A stretch of DNA of 27,638 nucleotides from a virus. Within the stretch, counting starts at the first letter, position 1; every line of letters starts with the position of its first letter. The position numbers and the translations under genes are program-made. Positions 1 to 7,874 of the stretch are shown piece by piece. The notes beneath the pieces were generated by a model. It had not been told where the DNA came from. It worked only from the letters and a program-made list of their open reading frames with translations, and ran no database searches. The stretch covers positions 1 through 27,638 of IMG/VR virus record IMGVR_UViG_3300034190_002620; one strand, written 5' to 3'.

Positions 1-1
1 A

Positions 2-3000
2 GTAACTAACCTAGACCCTAGTAGCGTAATTATTGCTGACACTGGCTACACTGCAACAGACGGTACGTTTGTCCCTCAGCTAGATGTTAGTTGGACTGCT
101 GCAACAAACAACTTAGTCCAGTATTACGAGGTACAATGGAGAGAGGTAAACGAGACTTCTTACTTTAGTTCCACTGTAAATGGAACGAGTATACTTCTTG
201 GTCCTGTTGCCACAGGTGCTGTGTATGAAGTTAGGGTAAGAGGTGTTGCTAACTCTGGTGCTACTAGTGCTTATGTATCACCTGCCACTCATACTGTTGG
301 AGGGGACACACTTTCTCCATCTCCTGTAACTGGCTTAACAGCTACTAGTGGGTTTCAGCAAGTAACTCTCGATTGGACTGCTCCTACTACCAATACCGAC
401 ACCACAACGCTGTACGATCTACAAGGTTATTATATCTACAGACGTACTGCCAATAGTCAGCCTACAGACCCTATAGCTTTCTTTAATGGTGATAGGTATG
501 TAGATGGTGGGTTAGAGGTAAATACTACTTATTACTACTGGATAGAAGCAGTAGACTATAGTGGTAACAAGAGTACCGCAGTTGCTTCTGGAGCAATTAC
601 TACTTCTGACATCAGCTTAGATGGTCCACAGTTTGTTAGGGTGTTGTACTACGATGATAGGGCTACAATAACAGATGGGACTTCTTTTACTCTCAGCAGC
701 ACTGTTGGGGGAACTGACGGAAGTTACATGTTTGCCACTATAACAGGGTCTAATGATTTTAGTTTTAATTCCTCTACGAGTGTACTAAGCAGCACTGGAA
801 CTATTAGCTCAAGCTCTGCTACAGCTACTAACTCAGAGATCTTGGTTATTAAAACACCAGATGAAGATAGTAATGCATTAAATACTACATCAGCTTACGA
901 ACAGTTAGATAGACTTACTGTAGGATCTGAGATACAGCTAAAAGACGAAAACGGTAATCTCACAGTTTATGATGTAGATCAAGTAAGCCTACCTTATGTG
1001 GACGGAGCTACAAGAATTTATGCTATAGGTATAGCCCATAAGACAGGTGTGACCACTGCATTGCCCAGTGCCTCAGATGGAACTAATGTAGAGTTTACCT
1101 TAAACTACCACCTAAAAGGTGATGATGGAGTTACAGGTACAAACTATAAACAAATAAGAATGTACCAGAGCGCAACCAGTCAGCCCTCTGCTCCTTCAAA
1201 CACCGCTTTTGACACATCCACAGGTGAACCTACTTCAAATAACGGTTGGACGCCAACCATAAGTACTATAGCCACAGGGGAAAAACTCTATGTAGCTGAG
1301 TTTTTTATAAAGCAAGTTGATGGAAGCTCTACATGGGAAGCAGACAGTTCTAACTGGAATATAAGTTTAATAAGTGAAGCTGCTAGTAACTATAAGACTG
1401 TAAAGCTATATCAGTACACAAGTAGTAATAGCGCACCGTCTGCCCCTGCTACAAACCAAGGTTTTGCTAATAATACTGGGGATGCAACTAACACGGGTAG
1501 TTGGGTAACTACAAGTAGCGGTACTCCAAACAGATACCTCTGGTCTGCAGAGCTTGTGCTAGTACAAGAACAAGGCACTGGAAACTGGTCAGCAGAAAGC
1601 TCTAGTTGGAATGTTGTCTTAGTATCCTTTAGTGCTGATGATAAGAAAATAATAAGGTTATATCAAAATGCTACCAATACGCCCTCTGCTCCTAGTTATA
1701 ATAATGGGTTTAATACCTCTTCTGGTACTGCTCAATCTACAGGTAGTTGGGCTGTTAGTGCAAGCACTCCTTCTTTAGGTCAGTCCATCTATGTAGCAGA
1801 GATGACCATATTTAAGGCTAACGGAGCTTCTTCTTGGACTAGCAGTGTCAGTGAACCTTGGGTAGTTAACCCTGCAGGAGCCACAGGAGCTACAGGAGCA
1901 GCAGGTACAAACGGCACAAATGGTTCTGATGCCCCAAGGTTTGCAGAGGTAACTCTTTATTACCTTAGCTCTAGTCAACCTAGCGCTCCTAGTGCAACTA
2001 TAACTTGGTCAACTGGTAATATTAGTAATATTACTTCTGGTTGGAGCAGAACTGCTCCCACTCAGGTTGCTACTAGCGATCAACTTGTCTGGTCTTCCTA
2101 TATAGTCTTTATTGATACAACCCCTCCTTACAGCACTACTACAGCCACAGGAGCAACCCCTAGTCAAGGTATTAACTTTTCAGGTCTAGTTACTTTTACA
2201 GGCGGTGATTTTGCTGTTGGGGGTTCTACCATTACAAATATTGATGGTGGTAATATTACAACTGACTCTATCAAAGCAGACTCTATAGATATTGACGAAA
2301 CTCTAGGTCTTACTGGCCCTACCGCAGGGTTTGTTGGCGGTAGAACAGGTACTTCTGACTTCGGTACAGACGGATTTTTTGTGGGTAGAACTTCTACTAG
2401 CGGAAACACAGCCGATGGTTTTCAATTATCTCACACTAGCTTAACTACTGCTAGCCACCCTCAATTAAATTCGGGTACTGTTCAAGGCGTTATTCACGAT
2501 GATGTACAAGGACTAAGAATATACGAACCTATTTTCTACCGGAGGGGTTCAGGCACTGGGTCTGATACTGTAATAAACAGTGCTTCTAATAGTGCAGCTT
2601 CGCTTGCTGCAGGACAAGTTCACACTATCACTCTGATTGGTGGTGGCGGAGGCGGTGGCGGTGGAGATACTGGTGATAGCAATAATGCAAACAGTGCTAA
2701 CCTTCCTACTGATGGTAATGCAGGTGGTACTACTAGTATTACAATAAACGGTGCTTCTGGTTACAATGGAACGAGAAACTTTAATGCCACAGGTGGTTCG
2801 GGTGGCGCAAAAGGTTTTAACACTAATGCAAGCGCCAACGATGGTAACTCTAACCTTAGAGCAGGTGAAACAGGAGGAACTAGTGTTTACGGTGTAGGCG
2901 GAGCAGGGTCTAACGGTGGATCTTATAACTCAGGTCACAACTTTCCTGGAGGCACAGCTACAAGCAGAGGCGCAGGTGGCGGAGGTGGTTCTGGATGGCA

Positions 3001-3637
3001 AAGTGACAACTTAACTGGTAATGGTGGTTCTGGTGGTGCGGCTGCTCAACTTGTAACTGTAACTATAGACTTAACTAATGCCAACAGTAACGGTACTCTT
3101 CAAGTTAATAACATAGGTGCAGGCGGTAATGGCGGTGCTTATGCGAACTCTAACTCTACACGAAGGTCTAATGCAGGTGGTGCAGGTGCTGCAGGGAGAG
3201 TTGAGGTTTCTGGTGTTTTAGATGGGTACAACGCTACGAGTTTAGCTCAACTATCTCCTACCCTGTTTGCACATAATACTCCTACAAATGTTGCAAACAG
3301 TGGAGCAGGTACACATTTAACTGCAGGGGGAAATGGAATTTGGTTTACTGGAAGATTTAGAGCGTCAGGAAACACCAGTACTGCATATACCGCAAACAAT
3401 GCTGACACTTGGATACACTTTACTGGTCATAACCAAAATAACAATGCTGCATCTAGTATTGGATCTAGTACAACTTTTGACGGTACAAATCAAAGTACAT
3501 TCAGTCTCTCTCACTCAAGGACCTCTGGTAATACAATCCCAGTGATTGATAGCTATGCTCATGGTTACTTAGGGCCTAATGGAAATATAACAACTAATGG
3601 TAATGGGGGATTTATTGGTTGGACATGGGCAGGTTAG
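2..3637 (+). CDS. Tail-tip / host-specificity (J-like) protein, 5' end missing
   Basis: The reading frame is open from base 2, so the N-terminal part lies outside the window; about 1,211 residues are visible. In order it holds two fibronectin type III-like domains (about 2-300 and 310-610), four tandem ~82-residue modules beginning near 1145, 1391, 1643 and 1937 (each starting with a xLYQ/LYY strand followed by a SAPS motif), a short collagen-like run of six Gly-X-Y triplets (1877-1930), an INGGNITTDSI-like segment typical of the C-terminal part of J-type central fibre proteins, and a glycine-rich domain (about 2638-3216) with poly-Gly runs. Glycine-rich domains of this kind form receptor-binding adhesins in some phages such as T2/S16 gp38. 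The protein probably sits at the tail tip and contacts the host surface. It is followed after 9 bases by a tail assembly chaperone gene, which supports a tail role. The J assignment is inferred from architecture. Confidence 0.8.
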   Translation, partial: VTNLDPSSVIIADTGYTATDGTFVPQLDVSWTAATNNLVQYYEVQWREVNETSYFSSTVNGTSILLGPVATGAVYEVRVRGVANSGATSAYVSPATHTVGGDTLSPSPVTGLTATSGFQQVTLDWTAPTTNTDTTTLYDLQGYYIYRRTANSQPTDPIAFFNGDRYVDGGLEVNTTYYYWIEAVDYSGNKSTAVASGAITTSDISLDGPQFVRVLYYDDRATITDGTSFTLSSTVGGTDGSYMFATITGSNDFSFNSSTSVLSSTGTISSSSATATNSEILVIKTPDEDSNALNTTSAYEQLDRLTVGSEIQLKDENGNLTVYDVDQVSLPYVDGATRIYAIGIAHKTGVTTALPSASDGTNVEFTLNYHLKGDDGVTGTNYKQIRMYQSATSQPSAPSNTAFDTSTGEPTSNNGWTPTISTIATGEKLYVAEFFIKQVDGSSTWEADSSNWNISLISEAASNYKTVKLYQYTSSNSAPSAPATNQGFANNTGDATNTGSWVTTSSGTPNRYLWSAELVLVQEQGTGNWSAESSSWNVVLVSFSADDKKIIRLYQNATNTPSAPSYNNGFNTSSGTAQSTGSWAVSASTPSLGQSIYVAEMTIFKANGASSWTSSVSEPWVVNPAGATGATGAAGTNGTNGSDAPRFAEVTLYYLSSSQPSAPSATITWSTGNISNITSGWSRTAPTQVATSDQLVWSSYIVFIDTTPPYSTTTATGATPSQGINFSGLVTFTGGDFAVGGSTITNIDGGNITTDSIKADSIDIDETLGLTGPTAGFVGGRTGTSDFGTDGFFVGRTSTSGNTADGFQLSHTSLTTASHPQLNSGTVQGVIHDDVQGLRIYEPIFYRRGSGTGSDTVINSASNSAASLAAGQVHTITLIGGGGGGGGGDTGDSNNANSANLPTDGNAGGTTSITINGASGYNGTRNFNATGGSGGAKGFNTNASANDGNSNLRAGETGGTSVYGVGGAGSNGGSYNSGHNFPGGTATSRGAGGGGGSGWQSDNLTGNGGSGGAAAQLVTVTIDLTNANSNGTLQVNNIGAGGNGGAYANSNSTRRSNAGGAGAAGRVEVSGVLDGYNATSLAQLSPTLFAHNTPTNVANSGAGTHLTAGGNGIWFTGRFRASGNTSTAYTANNADTWIHFTGHNQNNNAASSIGSSTTFDGTNQSTFSLSHSRTSGNTIPVIDSYAHGYLGPNGNITTNGNGGFIGWTWAG

Positions 3638-3646
3638 GTTATTAAT

Positions 3647-4030
3647 ATGATTCATTATGTAATAGAAGTTAGTAGCAACAGAATTTTATACTCCAGTTCG
3701 GACGGAAATATCGCTGTTAATAACTCTGAGAGTTTCTTCGAGCAAGCTACTTTCATTGTTCAGAGCGAAAACGAATACGCTTTAGATGAGTATGTGTATA
3801 ACCCTGACACTTCAAGTTTTGTGCAACAGCTAACTGTAGACAAAATGAGACAAAAAAGAGATGAAATATTCTTTGGTACTATAGATAATATGAACCCAGT
3901 GTGGTACAACGCCCTTACTTCTGACCAACAGACAAGGCTAGCAGCTTGGAGACAAGAATGGTTAGATTACCCGACAACAACCACGGAGCCAACAACAGAT
4001 GTTACGGACATTTTTACGTTCAGAGAATAA
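3647..4030 (+). CDS. Tail fibre assembly chaperone-like protein (Phage_tail_APC type)
   Basis: 127 residues. The C-terminal half has the pattern of the phage tail assembly chaperone family (PF16778-like): an RDEIFFGTID segment, then LTSDQQTRLAAWRQEWLDYP, matching the usual 'R..ll..tDw....ls.eQ...W..yRq.Lrd.p' layout. Members typically lie just downstream of the fibre or tip gene they help to fold, as here. The start ATG at 3647 follows the tail-tip stop by 9 bases. The N-terminal half is probably a small variable domain. The 3' end overlaps the next gene by 32 bases. The family match is judged by eye. Confidence 0.72.
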   Translation: MIHYVIEVSSNRILYSSSDGNIAVNNSESFFEQATFIVQSENEYALDEYVYNPDTSSFVQQLTVDKMRQKRDEIFFGTIDNMNPVWYNALTSDQQTRLAAWRQEWLDYPTTTTEPTTDVTDIFTFRE

Positions 4031-4868
4031 CAACCCCGACATAGTATTTAGGTGTAGAGAAGACCTAATAGATGCAATACCACACCCTGTAGCGGCATCT
4101 AAGATACTGCCTGAATGGTTTAAGAAACTAAGCAGGGATGTGGAAGGGTCTGACAAATCTAGTGTAGGAACTGTAAAAAGATGTATTCCAGTTCTAGATG
4201 CAATGTCTCAAGGATACATAATTCCCCTGTGGGCTGACCTACATGTAAAAATTCATGATGCCTATGTTCTTTACGACAATGATGATAAGGTCATAGATGT
4301 TGTAAAACAAATGAGTGAGTCACCAGAAGACGCTGTTGGTATGGAACACAGTAGCGGTGTTACAATAGCCAGAGTAAAAAAGACTGACGAACCTTATATC
4401 TGGTGTAAGTTTCCTGATCAATTTGATCCTCATGGCGGTGGTGACTTAAGTAATCATAGTTGGCAACAAATGGGTGAGCTTTGCGACCTAAAGAGGTTTA
4501 CTCTGGGCAAAGTTCTAATGAAGTTTCATAATCCTTGGACAATAGAGACTAAAAAAGGTTGGTCTGTATACTTTAAGAACCCTGCTAATAACTGGTCTAA
4601 TGATATACATCTTTTAGAAGGTGTTGTGGATACAGATACATACAAGACAAAAGTTAACTTTCCTTATATATGGACTGGCTCTACTACAGGAGAGTGGATA
4701 ATACCTAAAGGAACGCCCTTAGTTCAAGTTATACCCTTCAAACGTAAACAACTAAAATTGCAAATGGGTTTTACAGACCCCTTTGTAGAAGCTAAGATAA
4801 ACGCAAAACTATCTTCGGTTATGTTTGACAAGTATCGAAGGTTGTTCTGGCACAAGGGAAAAGATTAA
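3999..4868 (+). CDS. Conserved phage protein of unknown function
   Basis: 289 residues, soluble, no signal peptide or membrane segment. The N-terminal part reads DIVFRCREDLIDAIPHPVAA then LPEWFKKL, and a little later VKRCIPVLDAM and GYIIPLWADL. This pattern resembles a conserved phage/marine-virus protein family whose function I do not know. The chosen ATG gives a 32-base overlap with the upstream chaperone gene, with a GGAG about 12 bases upstream. A later start is possible, since homology-like sequence begins around residue 13. The stop TAA overlaps the next ATG (TAATG), implying translational coupling into the lysis cassette. A virion-associated or late accessory role is plausible from position only. 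Confidence 0.7.
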   Translation: MLRTFLRSENNNPDIVFRCREDLIDAIPHPVAASKILPEWFKKLSRDVEGSDKSSVGTVKRCIPVLDAMSQGYIIPLWADLHVKIHDAYVLYDNDDKVIDVVKQMSESPEDAVGMEHSSGVTIARVKKTDEPYIWCKFPDQFDPHGGGDLSNHSWQQMGELCDLKRFTLGKVLMKFHNPWTIETKKGWSVYFKNPANNWSNDIHLLEGVVDTDTYKTKVNFPYIWTGSTTGEWIIPKGTPLVQVIPFKRKQLKLQMGFTDPFVEAKINAKLSSVMFDKYRRLFWHKGKD

Positions 4869-5095
4869 TGGAATACTTATGGCAAAGCATTTTAACAGGG
4901 GCTATAGGTTTGATGCTTTGGGTCATCAGAAGTAATTCTGTTGAAGTGGGTAGGTTAAATATATTATTAAACAGAACTCGTGAAGAACTAGCAAAAGAAT
5001 ACGTTACCAAGGCAGAATCTAATGCTGACATGGAAAGAATAATTAATAGATTAGAGGCGCTCGACAACAAACTAGATAGGTTAATGGAGAGATGA
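4868..5095 (+). CDS. Small membrane protein with N-terminal TM and coiled coil
   Basis: 75 residues. Residues 5-20 (WQSILTGAIGLMLWVI) form a hydrophobic segment; the rest is charged and heptad-like with a coiled-coil tail ending in LEALDNKLDRLMER. Start and stop are tightly coupled to the neighbours: TAATG at 4866 and TGA followed directly by ATG at 5096. Its place at the head of a run of membrane proteins before a two-TM holin candidate and an endolysin suggests a lysis or lysis-regulation role (holin, antiholin or accessory). No family is recognised with certainty. Confidence 0.65.
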   Translation: MEYLWQSILTGAIGLMLWVIRSNSVEVGRLNILLNRTREELAKEYVTKAESNADMERIINRLEALDNKLDRLMER

Positions 5096-5548
5096 ATGGA
5101 CCCTCTGACAATTCTTGGAACACTGAAAATGGGATTAGCCGCAGGCAAGTCCGTTCATTCCCTAAGCAAGGAAATAGGTGCGTTCTTTGACAGTGTTGAT
5201 GGAGCTAAGAAGAAACATCAGAAGAAAAAAGAAAGTCCCTTTGCATCTGCAAACGAAGAAGCATTAGCAACATGGGCAGAAAAAGAGAACGCAAAATTAG
5301 CTGAAGAGCAGCTAAGAGAGTGGGTGTGTAATACAAAAGGTTGGGACTCTTGGCAGTCTCTCCTTGTTGTCAGAAGGCAAGTATTAGAAGAAAGAAAAGA
5401 ACAAGAAAGGTTAGCAAAATTGGAAGCGGAAAGACAAAGAGAAAACGTTGAAACAATAGCTGTAGCTGCGTTTCTTGGTTTAATAATACTAGGTTTTGGT
5501 TTTGCAGCTTTAGTATTTTTTGGGGTCATTGACCCAAGGAGATGGTAA
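5096..5548 (+). CDS. Charged helical protein with C-terminal membrane anchor
   Basis: 150 residues. It begins MDPLTILGTLKMGLAAGKSV, followed by a lysine-rich stretch, a Trp-containing segment (WVCNTKGWDSWQSLLVV), a long Glu/Arg/Lys helix (about residues 90-115) and a hydrophobic C-terminal segment (AVAAFLGLIILGFGFAALVF) that should be membrane-spanning, ending FFGVIDPRRW. Similar small proteins are common in marine phage late regions but have no assigned function that I know. The gene begins immediately after the previous stop, and its own stop overlaps the next start. It may belong to the lysis cassette or be a virion component. Confidence 0.62.
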   Translation: MDPLTILGTLKMGLAAGKSVHSLSKEIGAFFDSVDGAKKKHQKKKESPFASANEEALATWAEKENAKLAEEQLREWVCNTKGWDSWQSLLVVRRQVLEERKEQERLAKLEAERQRENVETIAVAAFLGLIILGFGFAALVFFGVIDPRRW

Positions 5549-5916
5549 TGGAAAATATGAAACTTCCTCTGGCACTTGTGTTAGCTATGGCAGCGCAGTT
5601 AGCAGCAGCAGTGTGGTGGATAAGTGATCAGGCTAATACAATAAAATCTTTACAGACTTCTGTGCAGGAGTTTGCAGATAGAGTTGCCGTAGAAGATCAA
5701 GTAAATCTAAAAAGAGATGTTGAGCAAAACTCTAATAACATAGAAGAGCTTGCAGATGCTGTAATCGAAGAGCTAGAAGAGGTCTGGGAGGACCAGGAAT
5801 TGCTATGGGAGGAGGCTAACAATCAAGCAAAACACATGGTTTCTATTATGGAATTGCAGCAGAGAGTTGCTATTATAGAGAACACACTAAGCTTTACAAA
5901 GAAGGATAGTATGTAA
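5548..5916 (+). CDS. Small membrane protein with N-terminal TM and acidic coiled coil
   Basis: 122 residues from the ATG at 5548. This start is preferred over the in-frame ATG at 5542 because AAGGAG (5536-5541) then has a six-base spacing and the start forms TAATG with the previous stop. The hydrophobic segment LALVLAMAAQLAAAVWWI lies near the N-terminus, followed by a long Glu-rich coiled coil. This topology (single N-terminal anchor, periplasmic or cytoplasmic coiled coil) is shared by some i-spanins and antiholins. However, a candidate spanin is encoded further downstream, so the specific role is open. Confidence 0.62.
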   Translation: MENMKLPLALVLAMAAQLAAAVWWISDQANTIKSLQTSVQEFADRVAVEDQVNLKRDVEQNSNNIEELADAVIEELEEVWEDQELLWEEANNQAKHMVSIMELQQRVAIIENTLSFTKKDSM

Positions 5917-6152
5917 TGGGAATAACACCAGAATGGTTAGATAAGTGGCGTATATGGCCTAGAATGATACTCACACTTTATGGTATCGCCTTCTATCAGA
6001 CTACAACTTGGTTTATGAATTTATCAGACCCCTCAAACGCTCAGGCAGGATTCGTGAGTGTAATTGTAGGTGCAGGGGCAGGTTTTTATGGGATATATGT
6101 TAATGGGTCATCGGGTAATAATCGTAGCTCTACTAACGTTAACGTTAAGTAG
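5916..6152 (+). CDS. Two-TM holin candidate
   Basis: 78 residues. After a short amphipathic lead (MGITPEWLDKWRIWPR) come two hydrophobic segments, about residues 17-35 (MILTLYGIAFYQTTTWFM) and 44-62 (GFVSVIVGAGAGFYGIYV), and a hydrophilic tail rich in Asn and Ser. Size, two TM segments, charged tail and position directly upstream of the spanin and endolysin candidates fit a class II-type holin. I recall similar WRIWPR...TLYG proteins in marine phages annotated as hypothetical or holin. The start is TAATG-coupled. The last 50 bases also encode the start of the spanin in another frame. Confidence 0.6.
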   Translation: MGITPEWLDKWRIWPRMILTLYGIAFYQTTTWFMNLSDPSNAQAGFVSVIVGAGAGFYGIYVNGSSGNNRSSTNVNVK

Positions 6153-6465
6153 CTGTGGCCTAACCTCAGTTTTAAATCCGTTAAGCAGTAAAGGAGGCCC
6201 CACTGTAAATGCAAATGTCTTGGCAGGAAAAGAAAATACACAACAAGCTGTTGGACAACAAAACAGGCAGGATGCAGGGAGGGATATCATTACGTCAAAG
6301 AAAGAAGTCGAGGCCGAAAGCATCGAAGAGGTTAAGATTTCGAACACAAACATACCAGTTTGGGTCATGCTATTGCTCATCCTTGGTTGGTTACTGCCCA
6401 CACCAGACGCAATGGGGAGGTGGTTCGTCAACATATTCACTTCAATCTTTCAGAGGAAAAAATGA
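6103..6465 (+). CDS. Lipoprotein with C-terminal TM: unimolecular spanin candidate
   Basis: 120 residues from ATG 6103; an in-frame GTG at 6070 would add residues in front of the signal and is less likely. The N-terminus is a lipoprotein signal, with a hydrophobic stretch (VIIVALLTLTL) ending in an LSSC lipobox with Cys18. The middle is hydrophilic (Gln/Asp/Lys/Glu-rich). Near the C-terminus is a second hydrophobic segment (IPVWVMLLLILGWLLP). An outer-membrane lipoprotein anchor plus an inner-membrane C-terminal TM in one chain is the topology of u-spanins such as phage T1 gp11, which fuse outer and inner membranes in the last step of lysis. It overlaps the holin candidate by 50 bases and is followed at once by the endolysin. 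The topology is seen; the function is inferred. Confidence 0.62.
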   Translation: MGHRVIIVALLTLTLSSCGLTSVLNPLSSKGGPTVNANVLAGKENTQQAVGQQNRQDAGRDIITSKKEVEAESIEEVKISNTNIPVWVMLLLILGWLLPTPDAMGRWFVNIFTSIFQRKK

Positions 6466-6466
6466 T

Positions 6467-6934
6467 ATGTCTTTTAAATTAGGTACTAAAAGTAAAGAAA
6501 AACTAGAGGGTGTAAACGAAGATATGGTGCAAATCGTATCTACGGCTATTTCCCTCAGCAAGCAGGATTTCTCAGTCATATGTGGCATGAGAACCAAGCA
6601 AGAGCAGGAGGCTTTAGTGGCGAAGGGAGCCAGTCAGACCATGAAGAGTAAGCACTTAGAAGGTATGGCTGTTGATCTTATGGCATGGGTGGCAGGCTCT
6701 GGTGGTAGGTGGGAATTAAACCTATATGATGAAATAGCTGATGGTATGGCACAAGCTGCGTCAGAGTTAGGGATAAGGAACCTTAAATGGGGTGCTGCTT
6801 GGCACATAGATGATTTGGCATCATGGTGGGAAAACGGTAAGTCTGCTGAAGAAGCAATGAACTCTTACGTTGACCTAAGAAGGTCACAGGGAAGGAGACC
6901 TTTTATTGATGCTCCACACTTCCAACTAGGATAA
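6467..6934 (+). CDS. Endolysin, M15-family L-alanyl-D-glutamate/D,D-peptidase type
   Basis: 155 residues. The zinc-binding pattern of peptidase family M15 is visible: SKHLEGMAVDL (His63, Asp70) and APHFQL near the C-terminus (His151), with the upstream ICGMRTKQEQ segment typical of phage T5 endolysin and VanY relatives. It should cleave peptide bridges in peptidoglycan. No signal peptide is present, so release depends on a holin. The start at 6467 is chosen because the M15 domain begins there and AGAGG lies ten bases upstream; the same frame is open back to 6209, but that stretch reads as low-quality protein over the spanin gene. The gene ends just before a terminator, closing the late transcript. 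Confidence 0.85.
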   Translation: MSFKLGTKSKEKLEGVNEDMVQIVSTAISLSKQDFSVICGMRTKQEQEALVAKGASQTMKSKHLEGMAVDLMAWVAGSGGRWELNLYDEIADGMAQAASELGIRNLKWGAAWHIDDLASWWENGKSAEEAMNSYVDLRRSQGRRPFIDAPHFQLG

Positions 6935-6956
6935 ACAACAAGCTATGAAAAAGAAG

Positions 6957-6979
6957 AGGCCCCTTTCGGGGCCTTTTTT
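6957..6979. terminator. Hairpin terminator between convergent transcripts
   Basis: AGGCCCC (6957-6963), TTTC loop, GGGGCCT (6968-6974), then a T run to 6979 on the plus strand. On the minus strand the stem is followed by a pyrimidine-rich stretch (CTCTTCTTTTTC), so it may work in both directions. It lies between the endolysin stop (6934) and the stop of the converging minus-strand operon (6983). Confidence 0.88.
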
Positions 6980-6982
6980 CGT

Positions 6983-7168
6983 TTAAACTCTTTCTTCCCA
7001 TTCATAACAGGCGTAGTCTCTTACTATCCAACCTTGGCTTTCTACTTGATATATACCATCCCTTAAAGAAATATTACACTCTTGTTCTGATGACATAACT
7101 CTTGCAGTTCCAAAAGTTCTACACTCAGTGTTTGCCACATTACAGGCTAGTATTATAGCGCTAATCAT
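6983..7168 (-). CDS. Small Cys-containing protein, unknown function
   Basis: 61 residues from ATG 7168, chosen because AAAGG lies about six bases upstream and because it begins just after the preceding gene's stop (7179). The N-terminus is mildly hydrophobic (MISAIILACNVANTECRTFG) and there are four cysteines in all. It is the last gene of the long minus-strand operon and ends directly at the shared terminator. Nothing else identifies it. The hydrophobic start and cysteines might mean an exported, disulphide-bonded peptide, but that is a guess. Confidence 0.55.
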   Translation of the reverse strand: MISAIILACNVANTECRTFGTARVMSSEQECNISLRDGIYQVESQGWIVRDYACYEWEERV

Positions 7169-7178
7169 ATCTACCTTT

Positions 7179-7421
7179 CTAGAGGGGCAACTCAGGTTCA
7201 CCCTTCATTTCACTGATTAATCTATCCAGATACCATCTAGCCTTCTCTAGATCTTGCACTGGCTTACCTTTGTACCTGAACCTATGTAGGTACTTCTTAC
7301 AGTTACCCTCAAGGTAACCCATGAACATAACAGTGTCCATGTTGTCCTTCATGTAATCTATACACTCTATCTCTCCGTTTCCGTAATGAGGTGGCTTATT
7401 TACAACATCTTTGTCTATCAT
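7179..7421 (-). CDS. DUF3310 family protein (T7 gp1.7-like class)
   Basis: 80 residues with the full DUF3310 signature in order: VNKPPHYGNGEIECIDYM, then GYLEGNCKKYLHRFRYKG, then DLEKARWYLDRLI. The family is widespread in phages and includes proteins annotated as nucleotide kinases by relation to T7 gp1.7; whether this short member has kinase activity is unknown. It overlaps the upstream gene by four bases (ATGA) and lies in the nucleotide-metabolism end of the operon next to RNR, which fits a nucleotide-related role. Confidence 0.85.
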   Translation of the reverse strand: MIDKDVVNKPPHYGNGEIECIDYMKDNMDTVMFMGYLEGNCKKYLHRFRYKGKPVQDLEKARWYLDRLISEMKGEPELPL

Positions 7422-7873
7422 TTTATCTCCACTAGTTCACAATCAACAAAAGGTATATGATAAAAGGTTTCATGTTCTGGTATCCTGTATCGAGGTCCCG
7501 AAGCTTCTCTTATTGTGTCCTCAGTCATCTGTGTTGCCTTTATCTTCCAAGCTCTGTCGTAAGTCTTGTTAAGAACATAAAAGAACAGATAGTCGAGGCT
7601 ATCTTCATATTTCTTTATAAGCCTCATTTTTCTAGCAGGTATCCTAACCTCTTTCCAATGAACAGGCCAGTCATATTTCCACTGGGCCTTACGTTCTGCT
7701 TCATGGAAGTATGTAATGTCATTTTTCTGAGATACAACATCTGCGAAATAATTTTCCTCAGAGCTAACGATACAGTGTCCTGTGTTAGTAAGGTATTTTA
7801 TAACAGCTTGCTTAGAGGGTGTGTCTACTTTGTCGTAGACTTCTTTTCTAAAGGGTCGGGTATATACGTTCAT
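7418..7873 (-). CDS. Conserved phage protein, possible nuclease-fold
   Basis: 151 residues, soluble. The central part reads GHCIVSSEENYFADV, then TYFHEAERKAQWKYDWP and WKEVRIPARKMRLI, with a Glu, Asp and ExK-like spacing that could be a PD-(D/E)XK core. It sits between the ribonucleotide reductase and DUF3310 genes, separated from RNR by one base, so it is co-translated with nucleotide-metabolism genes. I recall similar proteins in marine phages as hypothetical. The nuclease idea rests only on the residue pattern. Confidence 0.65.
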   Translation of the reverse strand: MNVYTRPFRKEVYDKVDTPSKQAVIKYLTNTGHCIVSSEENYFADVVSQKNDITYFHEAERKAQWKYDWPVHWKEVRIPARKMRLIKKYEDSLDYLFFYVLNKTYDRAWKIKATQMTEDTIREASGPRYRIPEHETFYHIPFVDCELVEIK

Positions 7874-7874
7874 T

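Noticed and set aside
6209-6466. N-terminal extension of the endolysin frame
   Set aside because: The sequence is Arg/Lys/Gln-rich out-of-frame translation of the spanin gene; the M15 domain and an SD sequence support the start at 6467.
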